Source of the DNA: DASYML01 sp036399835
Lineage (GTDB): Bacteria; Acidobacteriota; Blastocatellia; Pyrinomonadales; Pyrinomonadaceae
Assembly (NCBI GenBank): GCA_036399835.1
Contig: DASWMI010000221.1
Coordinates: forward strand, 1-38,164
DNA: 38,164 nucleotides
Reading direction: 5' to 3'
Positions within the stretch are counted from its first letter, which is position 1. Each line of letters begins with the position of its first letter. Positions 1 to 8,175 of the stretch are shown here, piece after piece. The notes under the pieces were generated by a model. That model was not told where the DNA came from, made no database searches, and saw nothing but the letters and a program-made list of their open reading frames with translations. Position numbers and translations under genes: made by a program.

Positions 1-2316
1 AAGGATGTGCCGGAGGAGTTGGACAGGGTAGTGATGAAGGCATTGGCGAAGAAGGCAGAGGAGAGGTATCAGACGGCGGAGGAGATGTTGTTGGACCTTA
101 ACGCCGTGCGCACAGCTCTCTCGGATGAGCAGGGACAGCGCTCGATCAATCTGCCTTCGACACACAAGCCGCCGCCCAGTGCCCTCTTGACGATCAACGA
201 AAAGCTGGGCCGCCCGCGCCTCTCGATTCGCTTCCTGCTGCTCGCGCTGCTGGTCTTCGTCTTGGCCGCATGGGGTGTCTGGAAGCTGACCAGGTGGCCC
301 GGACTGCCTAAGCCTTCAAAGGAGGCTGAGGAATGGTACAAGAAGGGAACGGCGGCGCTGCGCGATGGCGCTTACTATGGCGCGAGCAGGATGCTGGGTA
401 GGTCTGTCAAGGCTGATGATAAGTTTGCGCTGGCGCACGCGCGCCTAGCCGAAGCGTGGATGGAGCTGGACTACGGCGACAAGGCCAAGGACGAGCTGTT
501 GCGCGTCTCTACCCTCATTCCCGAACGCTCCGTGCTCCCGCGCCGGGACGCGCTCTATCTGGATGCCATCAACGGTGTCGCGACGAGAGATTTCGCGACT
601 GCCATCGAATCCTATCGCCTGCTGGTCAAGGAGACGCCGGATAGCTCGCCCGACAAGCCGCAGCTTTATGTGGACCTGGGACGCGCGTATGAAAAGAATG
701 AAGAGACGGGGAAAGCTATCGAAAATTATTTGAAGGCGATTAATCTTGACCCGCAGTATGCGACGGCCTACCTGCGGCTCGGCATCCTCTACAGCCGCAA
801 TCAGGATACGAGCAGCGCGAACGCGGCTTATGAAAAAGCCGATGCGCTCTTCCAGTCGGTCGGTAATACAGAGGGTCATACGGAAGTGCTCTACCGTCGC
901 GGCATCCTGGCGAAAACCGCCAACAACCTGACGGAGGCCCAGTCGCTCTTGCAGCAGGCGCTCGATTCGGCACGCGCCAACGACCACGAGTCGCAGCAGA
1001 TTAATAGCCTGCTTGAATTAAGCCGCCTGGCTTACAACGAAGGCTCGCTCGCCAAGGCTCAACAACTGGCGCAGGAGGCGCTCGATTTTGCGCAGCAACG
1101 CGGTCTGGTCACGCTCGTCGCAAGCGGTTTCAGAGATCGCGCCTGGGTCTTTTACGGCGGCGGCGATTACGTCGCGGCGGAGAAGGACTTTAACCAGGCG
1201 CTCGACCTTGCGCGTCGTAACCGAGCGTCTTATCTCGAAGCAACCATCCTGTACGGGCTGGGCAGCCTGCAAATTCAGATGCTCGAAGCTGATAAAGGGC
1301 TGGAAAATGTTAAGCAGGCGCTGCGTACTTTTCAAGAGGGCAGCTATAAGAAGAATGTCTTGCTCTCGCTGTCTGCGATAACGCGCGGACATCGCAGGCA
1401 GGGCGACTATCAGGCTGCGCTTGAGGCCATACAGGAGAAGCTCAAACTCTCGCAGCAGGCCAACGACCAGCGCGAGGTGGCCTTCTCTTACGCAGACATC
1501 GCCGCGATTCTTTTCGAGCAGGAACAATATCCGCAGGCGCTGGACCAATACAATAAGAGCTATGAGATTACTATGTCGCTTGGCGATAAGCTTGTGACCG
1601 CATACAATCTGATGAACCGCAGCAATGTGTTGTGGAGATTAGGACGGTACAACGAGGCGGAGACTTCGCTGAGCCAGGCGTCTGAGCTAGCCAAGGAAGG
1701 AAAATATAAGCAGGTGCTGGCCGAGATTCAAACCATTAACGCGCAAATAGCGCTCAGCCAGCGACGTTTTCCGGATGCCAAAACAATCGCCAGCCAGGCC
1801 ATAGAATCTGCCGGGACCGACTATAAAGAGCTGGCCTTTGATGCGCAGACAACGCTCTGCCTGGCACAGACCCTCTCTAATGCCGCGCGCGATGGCAGGC
1901 AGCTTTGCCAACAAGTCCTCTCGACGGCAACCAAGCTGGGAGACTCCTGGCGACTCTCGCAGGCGCTGCTGGCGCTCGCCAGGGCACAGCTTGAGAGCAA
2001 TGATGCGCAGGGCGCGCTCGCCAACGCTTTGCAGGCACAGGGGCGTTTCAAGAGTGCGGGCCAGCAGGATTCTGAGTGGCAGGCATGGGTCGTGGCGGCC
2101 CTTGCCAGTCGCCGCCAGAATGATGAGCATGCGGCTCAGCAGCAGTTGGCACAGGCTTCGGAAGTGCTCTCGCAGTTGCGGCAGAAATGGGACGCGAATA
2201 ATTTCAACAGTTATCTGCAACGCCCTGATATACAGCTCTCGCACAAGCAGCTCGGCGGAGGAATCGTCGCCGCCGTCATTCAAACCTCACTCTCGCAAAG
2301 GAGACAATCAAAATGA
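1..2316 (+). CDS. Ser/Thr protein kinase-TPR membrane protein, 3' part (5' end outside window)
   Basis: The reading frame is open from base 1, so the true start lies upstream. The first visible residues (KDVPEELDRVVMKALAKK, then RYQTAEEMLLDL) match the last helices of a bacterial Hanks-type Ser/Thr kinase domain. Counting from the GTG codon at base 7, a hydrophobic helix spans about residues 75-95 and is followed by a long helical array of TPR-like units from about 108 to 690 (for example YKKGTAALRDGAYYGASRML and KAIENYLKAINLDPQYATAY). Kinase inside, one membrane pass and TPRs outside is a common acidobacterial arrangement for envelope sensing. The catalytic loop is not in the window, so activity cannot be judged. 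The stop codon overlaps the start of the next small gene (ATGA), implying translational coupling. Confidence 0.88.
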   Translation, partial: KDVPEELDRVVMKALAKKAEERYQTAEEMLLDLNAVRTALSDEQGQRSINLPSTHKPPPSALLTINEKLGRPRLSIRFLLLALLVFVLAAWGVWKLTRWPGLPKPSKEAEEWYKKGTAALRDGAYYGASRMLGRSVKADDKFALAHARLAEAWMELDYGDKAKDELLRVSTLIPERSVLPRRDALYLDAINGVATRDFATAIESYRLLVKETPDSSPDKPQLYVDLGRAYEKNEETGKAIENYLKAINLDPQYATAYLRLGILYSRNQDTSSANAAYEKADALFQSVGNTEGHTEVLYRRGILAKTANNLTEAQSLLQQALDSARANDHESQQINSLLELSRLAYNEGSLAKAQQLAQEALDFAQQRGLVTLVASGFRDRAWVFYGGGDYVAAEKDFNQALDLARRNRASYLEATILYGLGSLQIQMLEADKGLENVKQALRTFQEGSYKKNVLLSLSAITRGHRRQGDYQAALEAIQEKLKLSQQANDQREVAFSYADIAAILFEQEQYPQALDQYNKSYEITMSLGDKLVTAYNLMNRSNVLWRLGRYNEAETSLSQASELAKEGKYKQVLAEIQTINAQIALSQRRFPDAKTIASQAIESAGTDYKELAFDAQTTLCLAQTLSNAARDGRQLCQQVLSTATKLGDSWRLSQALLALARAQLESNDAQGALANALQAQGRFKSAGQQDSEWQAWVVAALASRRQNDEHAAQQQLAQASEVLSQLRQKWDANNFNSYLQRPDIQLSHKQLGGGIVAAVIQTSLSQRRQSK

Positions 2317-2477
2317 TTGACGAAACAAACACGGGCGATCCGCCGACCGGCGGCGGAGAGACCCCAACAACTCCCACCTCCCCACCCACCAGCCCGACAG
2401 GTGACCCGCCAACTGGCGGTGGCGATTCCGGCAATACGTCGGAGGGCGACACGTCAACCGGCGGTGGCACAACCTGA
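2313..2477 (+). CDS. 54-residue Pro/Thr/Gly-rich peptide, translationally coupled to the kinase gene
   Basis: This small reading frame starts at the ATG that overlaps the kinase stop codon (ATGA at 2313-2316). A good ribosome-binding site, AAAGGAG, lies about 9 bases upstream inside the end of the kinase gene. The product begins MIDETN and contains two copies of TGDPPTGGG (residues 7-15 and 29-37) and a degenerate third, GDTSTGGG (45-52). It has no Cys, no hydrophobic segment and no recognisable domain. Composition suggests a disordered linker-like or surface peptide. It could be a substrate or regulator of the kinase-TPR protein (inference from coupling only). I do not recognise the family. 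A longer minus-strand frame covers the same bases but has no ribosome-binding site and is treated as a shadow. Confidence 0.6.
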   Translation: MIDETNTGDPPTGGGETPTTPTSPPTSPTGDPPTGGGDSGNTSEGDTSTGGGTT

Positions 2478-2577
2478 TCTGGAAAATTGTTGATCTCAGG
2501 ATAATCCCGCAAGGAGAATGGTCCAGAGATTAACCCGGTGATTTGATCGCCGGATAACAGATTGAAAAACAATAGGC

Positions 2578-2650
2578 GAGTCCCGCGTAGAGGCATCTCA
2601 ACAGAACAGCTTTTGTTCTCGGCGGCCTCTGCGCGGGACTCAGATTTTTC
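2578..2650 (+). terminator. Long hairpin terminator after the kinase/peptide pair
   Basis: The arms GAGTCCCGCGTAGAGG (2578-2593) and CCTCTGCGCGGGACTC (2626-2641) pair over 16 bases with one wobble. The 32-base loop carries its own short hairpin (AGAACA/TGTTCT). A run of five T follows on the plus strand. It lies between convergent genes, so it may also help to stop the minus-strand side. Confidence 0.6.
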
Positions 2651-2708
2651 AGCCCTCTATCTTATCTCGAACTCGGGTTGAGGTTATCTCGCTATCTTTT
2701 CGGTCCGG

Positions 2709-4397
2709 CTATTTTTTGTAGAGCCGTAGGTGGCGTGCAAACCTTTGCGCGGCATCCTCGCCCTGCTCTTCAAGACCCAACGGCAATTCCCGCCCCTCTC
2801 TTGAGCGCCGCTCGCTAAAAGCGGCTTCGGCAATATTGGCGAGCCACCAGAAGGTGCCGCGCGCTCCGAGGTGCTCGCGTATGCGTTGGAGGATGCGCGG
2901 GTAGAGCCTGATCGTGTGGCTCAGCAGATTCTTCAGCGCGCCGATAGTCAGGCGGTCCTGAAACAGCTCATGCCGCACTCTCTCGTCCAGATTATTGAGC
3001 GCGCCCATCACGGCGTTGAGAGTTTCATTGACGGCGTTGGGCGCGCTCTTCGGCGTCGGTCTGAGGAACTCGGCCAGCGTCGCGGCCTGCGCCACACGCG
3101 GCTCCATGGCGGAGATTTCCATGAGCGATGCGCCGTCAAGCAGGTCTGCTTCGAGCGCCAGGTCAACCAGATGCGTCAGTCGCTGAAGACCGCGCAGGTG
3201 CGGGCCTGGACCAGAGAAGGCCAGCGGGGTCGAAAAGCCTCCGCCGCCGCTCAGGAGCATGATGCGCTCATCGCTCGTGCGCTTGCGCGTGGTCCAGCCG
3301 TGAGGCTGAAATCCGGGGACGTAGCCAAAGACCGGGCGCATTACGCGCCACTGCGCGCCGGTGCGTTTATACCGAGGGAGCTTCTCGAAATACTGCTCGA
3401 AGAGAGCCAGCAGAGACTTGTCGGCGGGCGAGTTGACGGTGTCATAAAAGAAGAGATAGGTCGCATACTCATCGCGCCGCGGGTGGCCCGCGAAGCCTTC
3501 CCAGATAAGCTGCCTGTGGTCCTGCGCGTCCTCGTTGCTGACCAGAATCTCGCTCGTGCTGAAATCAACCTGGTCCACTTCCGCGCCTCTCACAAAGCCG
3601 CGCGCCAGAGTCCCAACGGTCGGGCAGACATGCGTCATCGCGTGCTCTTTATTAAGCTGTCGCTGGACCAGAGAGTGTGCGCCCGTGGCATCAATAAAGA
3701 GACGCGCGGCAAAGAGACGCCGACGCCCTGTGCGCACGTCCTCAAGCTCGACCAGCACCCTTGCGGGTTGCACGTAGCAGCGCACGAGCCGCTGCCCGTC
3801 GAGCAACAGCGAGCGCGTCTCGCTGCCGTTGATTTTCGCGGCAGCCATCCCCAAAAGCTTGTCGGCTTCAACGGCTATATCGAGCACTCCGCTCATCCAC
3901 AAAGGCGGCGTCTTGACGCGCGATTGTGCGTCATGAAATTTGACAAACCCTGAGCGATAACGATTGATAACCGCCGCTTCAATCTCTTCCCTGCTAAAGA
4001 GGCCCGCGCGCTCAAGCTCGCAGAGATCTTCATTTGAGATGTTCCAATCGCGTCCGGCCTGACCGACCCGTTGCCCATCGAAGACCAGCACGCTCCGCCC
4101 GTAGTTGCCTGCCATCACGGCAGCGTGCAGCAACCCCAAAGCGCCGCCGGCATAAATAATCTCGAATTCCGCCTCGACCGTAAGGGCGGCAGGCGGCGCG
4201 CCGCGGACGATGACTTCCTGCGGCCGCTGGTCCATCTCCATCAACTGCTGCCACTCTGCGCCCGCTTCCCAGATGCCTCGCAGATAGGCTTCGCGGTTGG
4301 CGAGCGCGGCAAAACTCGCCACCGTCAGCGGATAGCGTTTACGAAATTCACTCAAATCAGGTGCGGCAGGCTTGCTGGACTTCTTGACTGCGGACAT
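2709..4397 (-). CDS. FAD-dependent oxidoreductase, lycopene-cyclase/geranylgeranyl-reductase-like
   Basis: 562 residues. After a variable N-terminus, a Rossmann-type beta-alpha-beta unit appears at about 78-108 (EIIYAGGALGLLHAAVMAG ending in VLVFDG). The usual GxGxxG reads AGGALG, with Ala in place of the first Gly. A second FAD-family signature, FIDATGAHS, lies near residue 235. The C-terminal GGGGFSTPLAFSGPGPHLRG resembles the conserved FAD-contacting region of this superfamily (GD motif replaced by GG). No signal peptide is present, so it is probably cytosolic or membrane-associated. The family acts on isoprenoid chains or tryptophan-like substrates, but the substrate here is unknown. It is a single gene with the 208-base gap 4398-4605 upstream and a convergent neighbour downstream. 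The family-level call is reasonably sure; the specific reaction is not. Confidence 0.7.
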   Translation of the reverse strand: MSAVKKSSKPAAPDLSEFRKRYPLTVASFAALANREAYLRGIWEAGAEWQQLMEMDQRPQEVIVRGAPPAALTVEAEFEIIYAGGALGLLHAAVMAGNYGRSVLVFDGQRVGQAGRDWNISNEDLCELERAGLFSREEIEAAVINRYRSGFVKFHDAQSRVKTPPLWMSGVLDIAVEADKLLGMAAAKINGSETRSLLLDGQRLVRCYVQPARVLVELEDVRTGRRRLFAARLFIDATGAHSLVQRQLNKEHAMTHVCPTVGTLARGFVRGAEVDQVDFSTSEILVSNEDAQDHRQLIWEGFAGHPRRDEYATYLFFYDTVNSPADKSLLALFEQYFEKLPRYKRTGAQWRVMRPVFGYVPGFQPHGWTTRKRTSDERIMLLSGGGGFSTPLAFSGPGPHLRGLQRLTHLVDLALEADLLDGASLMEISAMEPRVAQAATLAEFLRPTPKSAPNAVNETLNAVMGALNNLDERVRHELFQDRLTIGALKNLLSHTIRLYPRILQRIREHLGARGTFWWLANIAEAAFSERRSREGRELPLGLEEQGEDAAQRFARHLRLYKK

Positions 4398-4467
4398 AAA
4401 AGTAAGAGAACCCCTGGAGAGAGCCGTTTGAGGCTGTCAGCCTCGCATGCTTTCTTCTCAAATCAAT

Positions 4468-4494
4468 CGCGCAAATCTATTGAACTTTTGCGCG
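4468..4494. promoter_or_regulatory. 8-bp inverted repeat between FAD gene and DUF1624 gene
   Basis: CGCGCAAA at 4468-4475 is perfectly repeated in inverted form as TTTGCGCG at 4487-4494, with an 11-base loop. It sits about 70 bases upstream of the FAD oxidoreductase start and about 110 bases past the stop of the DUF1624 gene. It could be an operator for the FAD gene or a weak terminator of the DUF1624 gene. No good T-run follows, which slightly favours an operator. The rest of gap 4398-4605 shows nothing I can name. Confidence 0.3.
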
Positions 4495-4605
4495 AGTGTA
4501 GCATGAGAGGCGGCGCGGGGAAAATGGGCCGGGAGGAGCGCCCGACCTTTAGCCATTTTAGATGACTGATGCAGGAAAGCCGCGCGGAAAATAAGCTGGA
4601 CCAGA

Positions 4606-5928
4606 TTACAGGTAGCTCAACCACCAATCCCTACGGCGCTGCTTGACCCCTGCATACCAGCGGCAGAGCGGATAGAGCAGCAGCACGCCGAGTATCCAGA
4701 AGAGATAGACGACCCAGAGCCTGAAACCCACGTTGCCCGGATTCCCGAAAGGCCACGTGAAGGGGCTGGCAAACAGCCAGCCGACGCTCTGCCCCGCCAG
4801 ATAAGAGACGAGGACCGCCAGCCCGTGCGCCACGAACCACTGGCCGAGGTAGAAGAAGAGAGGCACTCGCCCGAAGGTAATCAGCGCACGGCTCAGCGGG
4901 CCGCGCCCAAGTCGCTCGAACCAGGCGAGCGCCATGAGGGACGGGCCAAGCGTCATCAGCAGGAAGAGCAGAGAAGGCGGATACTTCGTCACGTTCAGAA
5001 ACGAGAGCACCGTGAAGAGAGCGTTTTGCTGAACGCGCCAGGGTTGCGGGTCGCCGTAGAGGTTGATCGCCCTAATCAGGATGAAGGTCAGCGTCAGCCC
5101 TATCCCAAGCCAGAGGAGCAGACGGCGACGGCGCTCCGCCTCCATCCTGTAGACCGCTCCGAAGGCGTAGCCTGCGGCCATCACGCCGATCCATGGAATC
5201 AGCGGATAGAGCACCATCGCGGCAACGTTCTCTGAAAAGAAGATTATTCCGGGTTGATGAAAGACCATCCAGACGGCTTGTTTAAAACCCGGAGCGGGCG
5301 TGCCCGGCCCCTGCCACGCGTTGACACGAAATCCGTCCAGCAGATTGTGAAGCGCGACCATCCCGATGCCGAATCCGGCGATGACGCGCAAAGGCAGATG
5401 TATCAATCCCGCGAGGACGATCATCGAAATCCCTATCGCCCAGATGACCTGCGCCATGCCGATAAAGTGATAGTCGAAATTAAACGTGATGCCGGCCCGG
5501 ACCAGTGTGAATTCAAGCAACACCAGCCACAACCCGCGCGTCAGTAAGAACCTTGACAACTCGGCCTTGCTCTTGCCGCGCATGAATTGCAGGAACGCTC
5601 CAGTCCCTGCCAGAAAGACAAAGACAGGGGCGCAGAAGTGTGTGACCCAGCGTGTCAGGAAGAGCAGCGCGTTGGTCCGTGTGAGGTCCGTCGGGTCGAA
5701 CCGCAAAGCATCCGCATGGAAAAAATCGCGCGTGTGGTCCAGCATCATAATGACCATCACCAGCCCGCGCAGGAGATCAACGGAATCCAGGCGGCGCGTC
5801 GCAGCCGTTGGAGCATGAGCCTTGATGTCAACGCCCGCGTTGCCGAGCGGATTGTCGGTCAAGGTTTCCGGCGGCAGCGTCGTCGCCGTCGTGGTGGAGT
5901 AGATGTTTGAAGCGGAGATGGATTTCAC
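4606..5928 (-). CDS. DUF1624 family multi-pass membrane protein (HGSNAT-like acyltransferase fold)
   Basis: 440 residues, starting at GTG with an upstream AGAGG six bases away. After a polar, Thr-rich N-terminus of about 44 residues, the diagnostic family segment follows: RLDSVDLLRGLVMVIMMLDH then TRDFFH (about 46-71). About ten hydrophobic helices run to the C-terminus. DUF1624 proteins are related to heparan-alpha-glucosaminide N-acetyltransferase and to acyltransferase-3 membrane enzymes that acylate sugars across the membrane. The His of LDHTRDF is the likely equivalent of the conserved family His. The substrate is unknown. It stands alone in its direction with gaps on both sides. Confidence 0.85.
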   Translation of the reverse strand: MKSISASNIYSTTTATTLPPETLTDNPLGNAGVDIKAHAPTAATRRLDSVDLLRGLVMVIMMLDHTRDFFHADALRFDPTDLTRTNALLFLTRWVTHFCAPVFVFLAGTGAFLQFMRGKSKAELSRFLLTRGLWLVLLEFTLVRAGITFNFDYHFIGMAQVIWAIGISMIVLAGLIHLPLRVIAGFGIGMVALHNLLDGFRVNAWQGPGTPAPGFKQAVWMVFHQPGIIFFSENVAAMVLYPLIPWIGVMAAGYAFGAVYRMEAERRRRLLLWLGIGLTLTFILIRAINLYGDPQPWRVQQNALFTVLSFLNVTKYPPSLLFLLMTLGPSLMALAWFERLGRGPLSRALITFGRVPLFFYLGQWFVAHGLAVLVSYLAGQSVGWLFASPFTWPFGNPGNVGFRLWVVYLFWILGVLLLYPLCRWYAGVKQRRRDWWLSYL

Positions 5929-6095
5929 GATAAGCCTCTAAAAGAGAGAAATAGGCCGTCGGACCAGCGAGGGATTGAGCTGGAAGCGAGGCAGGCTTGG
6001 AAGGCCTGCTCTCGGAAGAAGTAGTCTCGGCGGCGAAATGATAGCACAACTCGCACGGCGTCTAGTTATCTTAAACGGGCGGCAGAGATGGCTCG

Positions 6096-6608
6096 TTATA
6101 TCTCTCCGATGCGCTTTTCAAAGCAGACGCTGAGAGGGTCTTCGGCAAACTTTCCATAGCACTCTATACGCTGATACCCGTCGCTCTCGTAGAGCCTGAT
6201 GGCTGCGGGCTGCCTGATTCCCGTTTCGAGGCGGAGAGCCGTGTACCCCAGCTTGAGCGCGACGCTTTCCAGTTCCCGGAGAATCAGCCGCGCCGTCCCG
6301 CTGCGTCTGGCAGAGGGTTCAACAAAGATGCGCTTGACCTCGGCCACTCCGGGCAGCAGCGGCAGGATGGCCCCGCATCCGACCGCCTCCCCGTCAAGCC
6401 GCGCCAGGACGAATGCCTTGCCCTCGCCCTTTAGCTCCGACGGCAGAAACCGGCTAGGGCCTGACTCTCCGTACAACTGGCCCAGTTCCTCCCAGAGATG
6501 CTGGACCAGCAGAAGACCTTCAGGGCTTTGCGGGTCTGCGAGAGTCACGGTGACAAAATGCTCGCTCAAGTGAATATTCTCGGTTGCTTTCTCGTCTCTC
6601 GTGTTCAA
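6096..6608 (-). CDS. GNAT family N-acetyltransferase
   Basis: 170 residues. The acetyl-CoA-binding core is clear: GEAVGCGAILPLLPGVAEVK (beta strands), IFVEPSARRSGTARLILREL (motif A, with RRSGTA as the pyrophosphate loop in place of the usual RxxGxG/A), then the LGYTALRLETGIRQPAAIRL and YESDGY motif B region. It would transfer an acetyl group from acetyl-CoA to an amine; the substrate cannot be inferred. The longest frame begins with TTG at 6606-6608 and has no good ribosome-binding site, so a start a few codons further in (for example GTG near residue 22) is possible. It is probably a single-gene unit. Confidence 0.85.
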   Translation of the reverse strand: MNTRDEKATENIHLSEHFVTVTLADPQSPEGLLLVQHLWEELGQLYGESGPSRFLPSELKGEGKAFVLARLDGEAVGCGAILPLLPGVAEVKRIFVEPSARRSGTARLILRELESVALKLGYTALRLETGIRQPAAIRLYESDGYQRIECYGKFAEDPLSVCFEKRIGEI

Positions 6609-6680
6609 GAGGTAGGTTCTTAAAGATAAAAGAGCTGCTCTCTATCAACTCGGCTGGCATGAGTTGTCAGGCGCACATGC

Positions 6681-7583
6681 TTATCTCGCTTTGACGTAGA
6701 CACGCCCGTTCCAGCGATAAACTCTTCTTTTCAACGCGCGGCCATTATCATTGGGCTGACCTTCCGGGTCCTCTTCGTAGATATTAAAGGTCCGTGCCAG
6801 CCTGTGTCTTCTGATAATCCTCATCTCGGCGTAGCGGCCCTCCGCATCCGCAAACTCGCCCAACAGCATCGCCGAAGTTATACGGTTGGTCAGCCTGCGT
6901 CCCGCACGGAAAAGATTCTTCGGCACGGCCCGTCGAGTCTTCCCGTCTATCACAAAGTAGTAGTTGGTGATGTAAGGGCTGAGGCCGCCCGTCGAAGTTG
7001 AGACCTCGATAATCTCTTCTGGACCAGAGGAGGCAAAGTCCAGCCAGACGGAATTCTCCGCCCTCGAAAAATAGCCGTCGAGGATTTGCGTCGCGCGAGC
7101 TTTTCCATTTTCCCTGTAGAGCAGGAATGCGTTTGAGCCGTTGTAGCCCGTCTGAAAACAAGGGTCGGGCGCGACGACGAGCCGGATTCGATGATTTCCC
7201 CAGAGGTTGATTTGATAATCGCCCGTTTCAAATTTCTCTTTTTCCTCAATGCTCAGCGCACCGGCCTTTCCGCGAAAATAGCAGACATTCAAATCCTCAA
7301 CCTCTTGCTCCCACCACTCGCGCCCCGTTAAGCCTTCGAGCCTTTTGACATACTCCCCAATCGCCGCGAGTCTTTCGGGCCATTTTAAAATCTTCTCGTC
7401 ATAATCGTTCGGCGCATCCGGCCTGCACCTGTATTCCAATCTCGGAAGAGGTTTGAGCGCAGCCAATACTTCTCTACGGCAAACAAGAGTTCGATTCTTC
7501 GCCGGCTGCTGGCCCTGAGCGCTAAACGATAGCAGGACCAGCAGCGCGCAAACTCCGGCAGAACCCAATCGCCACCTCTTCAT
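6681..7583 (-). CDS. Secreted hypothetical protein
   Basis: About 300 residues from the chosen ATG at 7581-7583, which is preceded by GGAGGACGGAAG and opens a classical signal peptide (MKRWRLGSAGVCALLVLLSF, cleavage near SAQG). An alternative GTG at 7625 overlaps the stop of the upstream gene but would put 14 polar residues before the signal sequence. The mature protein has four Cys residues (in VCRRE, YRCRPD, NVCYF and DPCFQ), probably two disulfides. It is rich in beta-strand-like, Tyr-rich segments. No catalytic motif is recognisable. It is probably co-transcribed with the conserved hypothetical gene 38 bases upstream. Family unknown to me. Confidence 0.72.
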   Translation of the reverse strand: MKRWRLGSAGVCALLVLLSFSAQGQQPAKNRTLVCRREVLAALKPLPRLEYRCRPDAPNDYDEKILKWPERLAAIGEYVKRLEGLTGREWWEQEVEDLNVCYFRGKAGALSIEEKEKFETGDYQINLWGNHRIRLVVAPDPCFQTGYNGSNAFLLYRENGKARATQILDGYFSRAENSVWLDFASSGPEEIIEVSTSTGGLSPYITNYYFVIDGKTRRAVPKNLFRAGRRLTNRITSAMLLGEFADAEGRYAEMRIIRRHRLARTFNIYEEDPEGQPNDNGRALKRRVYRWNGRVYVKAR

Positions 7584-7621
7584 CTTCCGTCCTCCGCTCT
7601 TTGACTCGCCTACGCGCTTCG

Positions 7622-8110
7622 TCACTCTTGAGCCTCTCCCGTCGCTGCTTGAGCTGCCTGCTGCTCTGCTTTCCGGCCCTCTTCGTGCGCCGCGGCCCAG
7701 GTCTTCATCAGCCCGCGTATCTTGGCGAAATATTCTTCGGCGTGCGGCGCGCTACGGGCGACCTTTTCAAGCTGCGCTAAATACTCGGGCAGGCCGAAGG
7801 CTGCGCGGACTTCCTGAAGATATGGCTCAAGCTTGGCGTAGATAGCCATGTATTCCGTGTTCGTGGCGTGGAAGAAGGCTTCGTCAACGGCTCCGAAATT
7901 GACAAAGGCGCAGGCCATCTCCCAGTAGGTCGTGACCATGCGATAGTACGCGCTTTGCGGGTGGCCGCTTCGCATCAGGTTGATGATGTCCTGCGGCCCG
8001 CGCGGGTTGAACTCGACTGTGAACCACGTCCGCGCCCTGCGAAAAGTCTCATCGCGCCTGATCTCATACAGCTTGAGAATCAGATTGGCCTCTTCCTGCT
8101 TCGTGCTCAT
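7622..8110 (-). CDS. Conserved hypothetical protein, helical (DUF4760-like)
   Basis: About 162 residues from the ATG at 8108-8110. I chose this start because AAAGGAG lies eight bases upstream; the longer frame to 8131 would include that site in its coding part. The protein is mostly amphipathic helix: LILKLYEIRRDETFRRARTW, then a middle part with YYRMVTTYWEMA and an Ala/Glu/Gln-rich tail (about residues 140-162). The RRDETFRKAR-like opening recalls small proteins often labelled DUF4760 or hypothetical in Acidobacteriota. No signal peptide or membrane helix is present. Function unknown. Its stop lies 38 bases before the next gene on the same strand. Confidence 0.65.
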   Translation of the reverse strand: MSTKQEEANLILKLYEIRRDETFRRARTWFTVEFNPRGPQDIINLMRSGHPQSAYYRMVTTYWEMACAFVNFGAVDEAFFHATNTEYMAIYAKLEPYLQEVRAAFGLPEYLAQLEKVARSAPHAEEYFAKIRGLMKTWAAAHEEGRKAEQQAAQAATGEAQE

Positions 8111-8175
8111 GTTGGTGGCTCCTTTCGCCATACAGACAAACTTAAAGTCTGCGGTCTCTGTTTATCTTGTTAAGT

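Noticed and set aside
2276..2596. Minus-strand 106-residue Pro/Val/Gly-rich frame over the small peptide gene
   Set aside because: No ribosome-binding site and its repeats are just the complement of the plus-strand TGDPPTGGG codons; the plus frame has the ATGA coupling.
2871..3953. 360-residue plus-strand frame opposite the FAD oxidoreductase gene
   Set aside because: It lies wholly inside a gene with clear family motifs on the other strand; its composition (Arg/Ala/His/Gln-rich) is typical of an antisense shadow in G+C-rich DNA.
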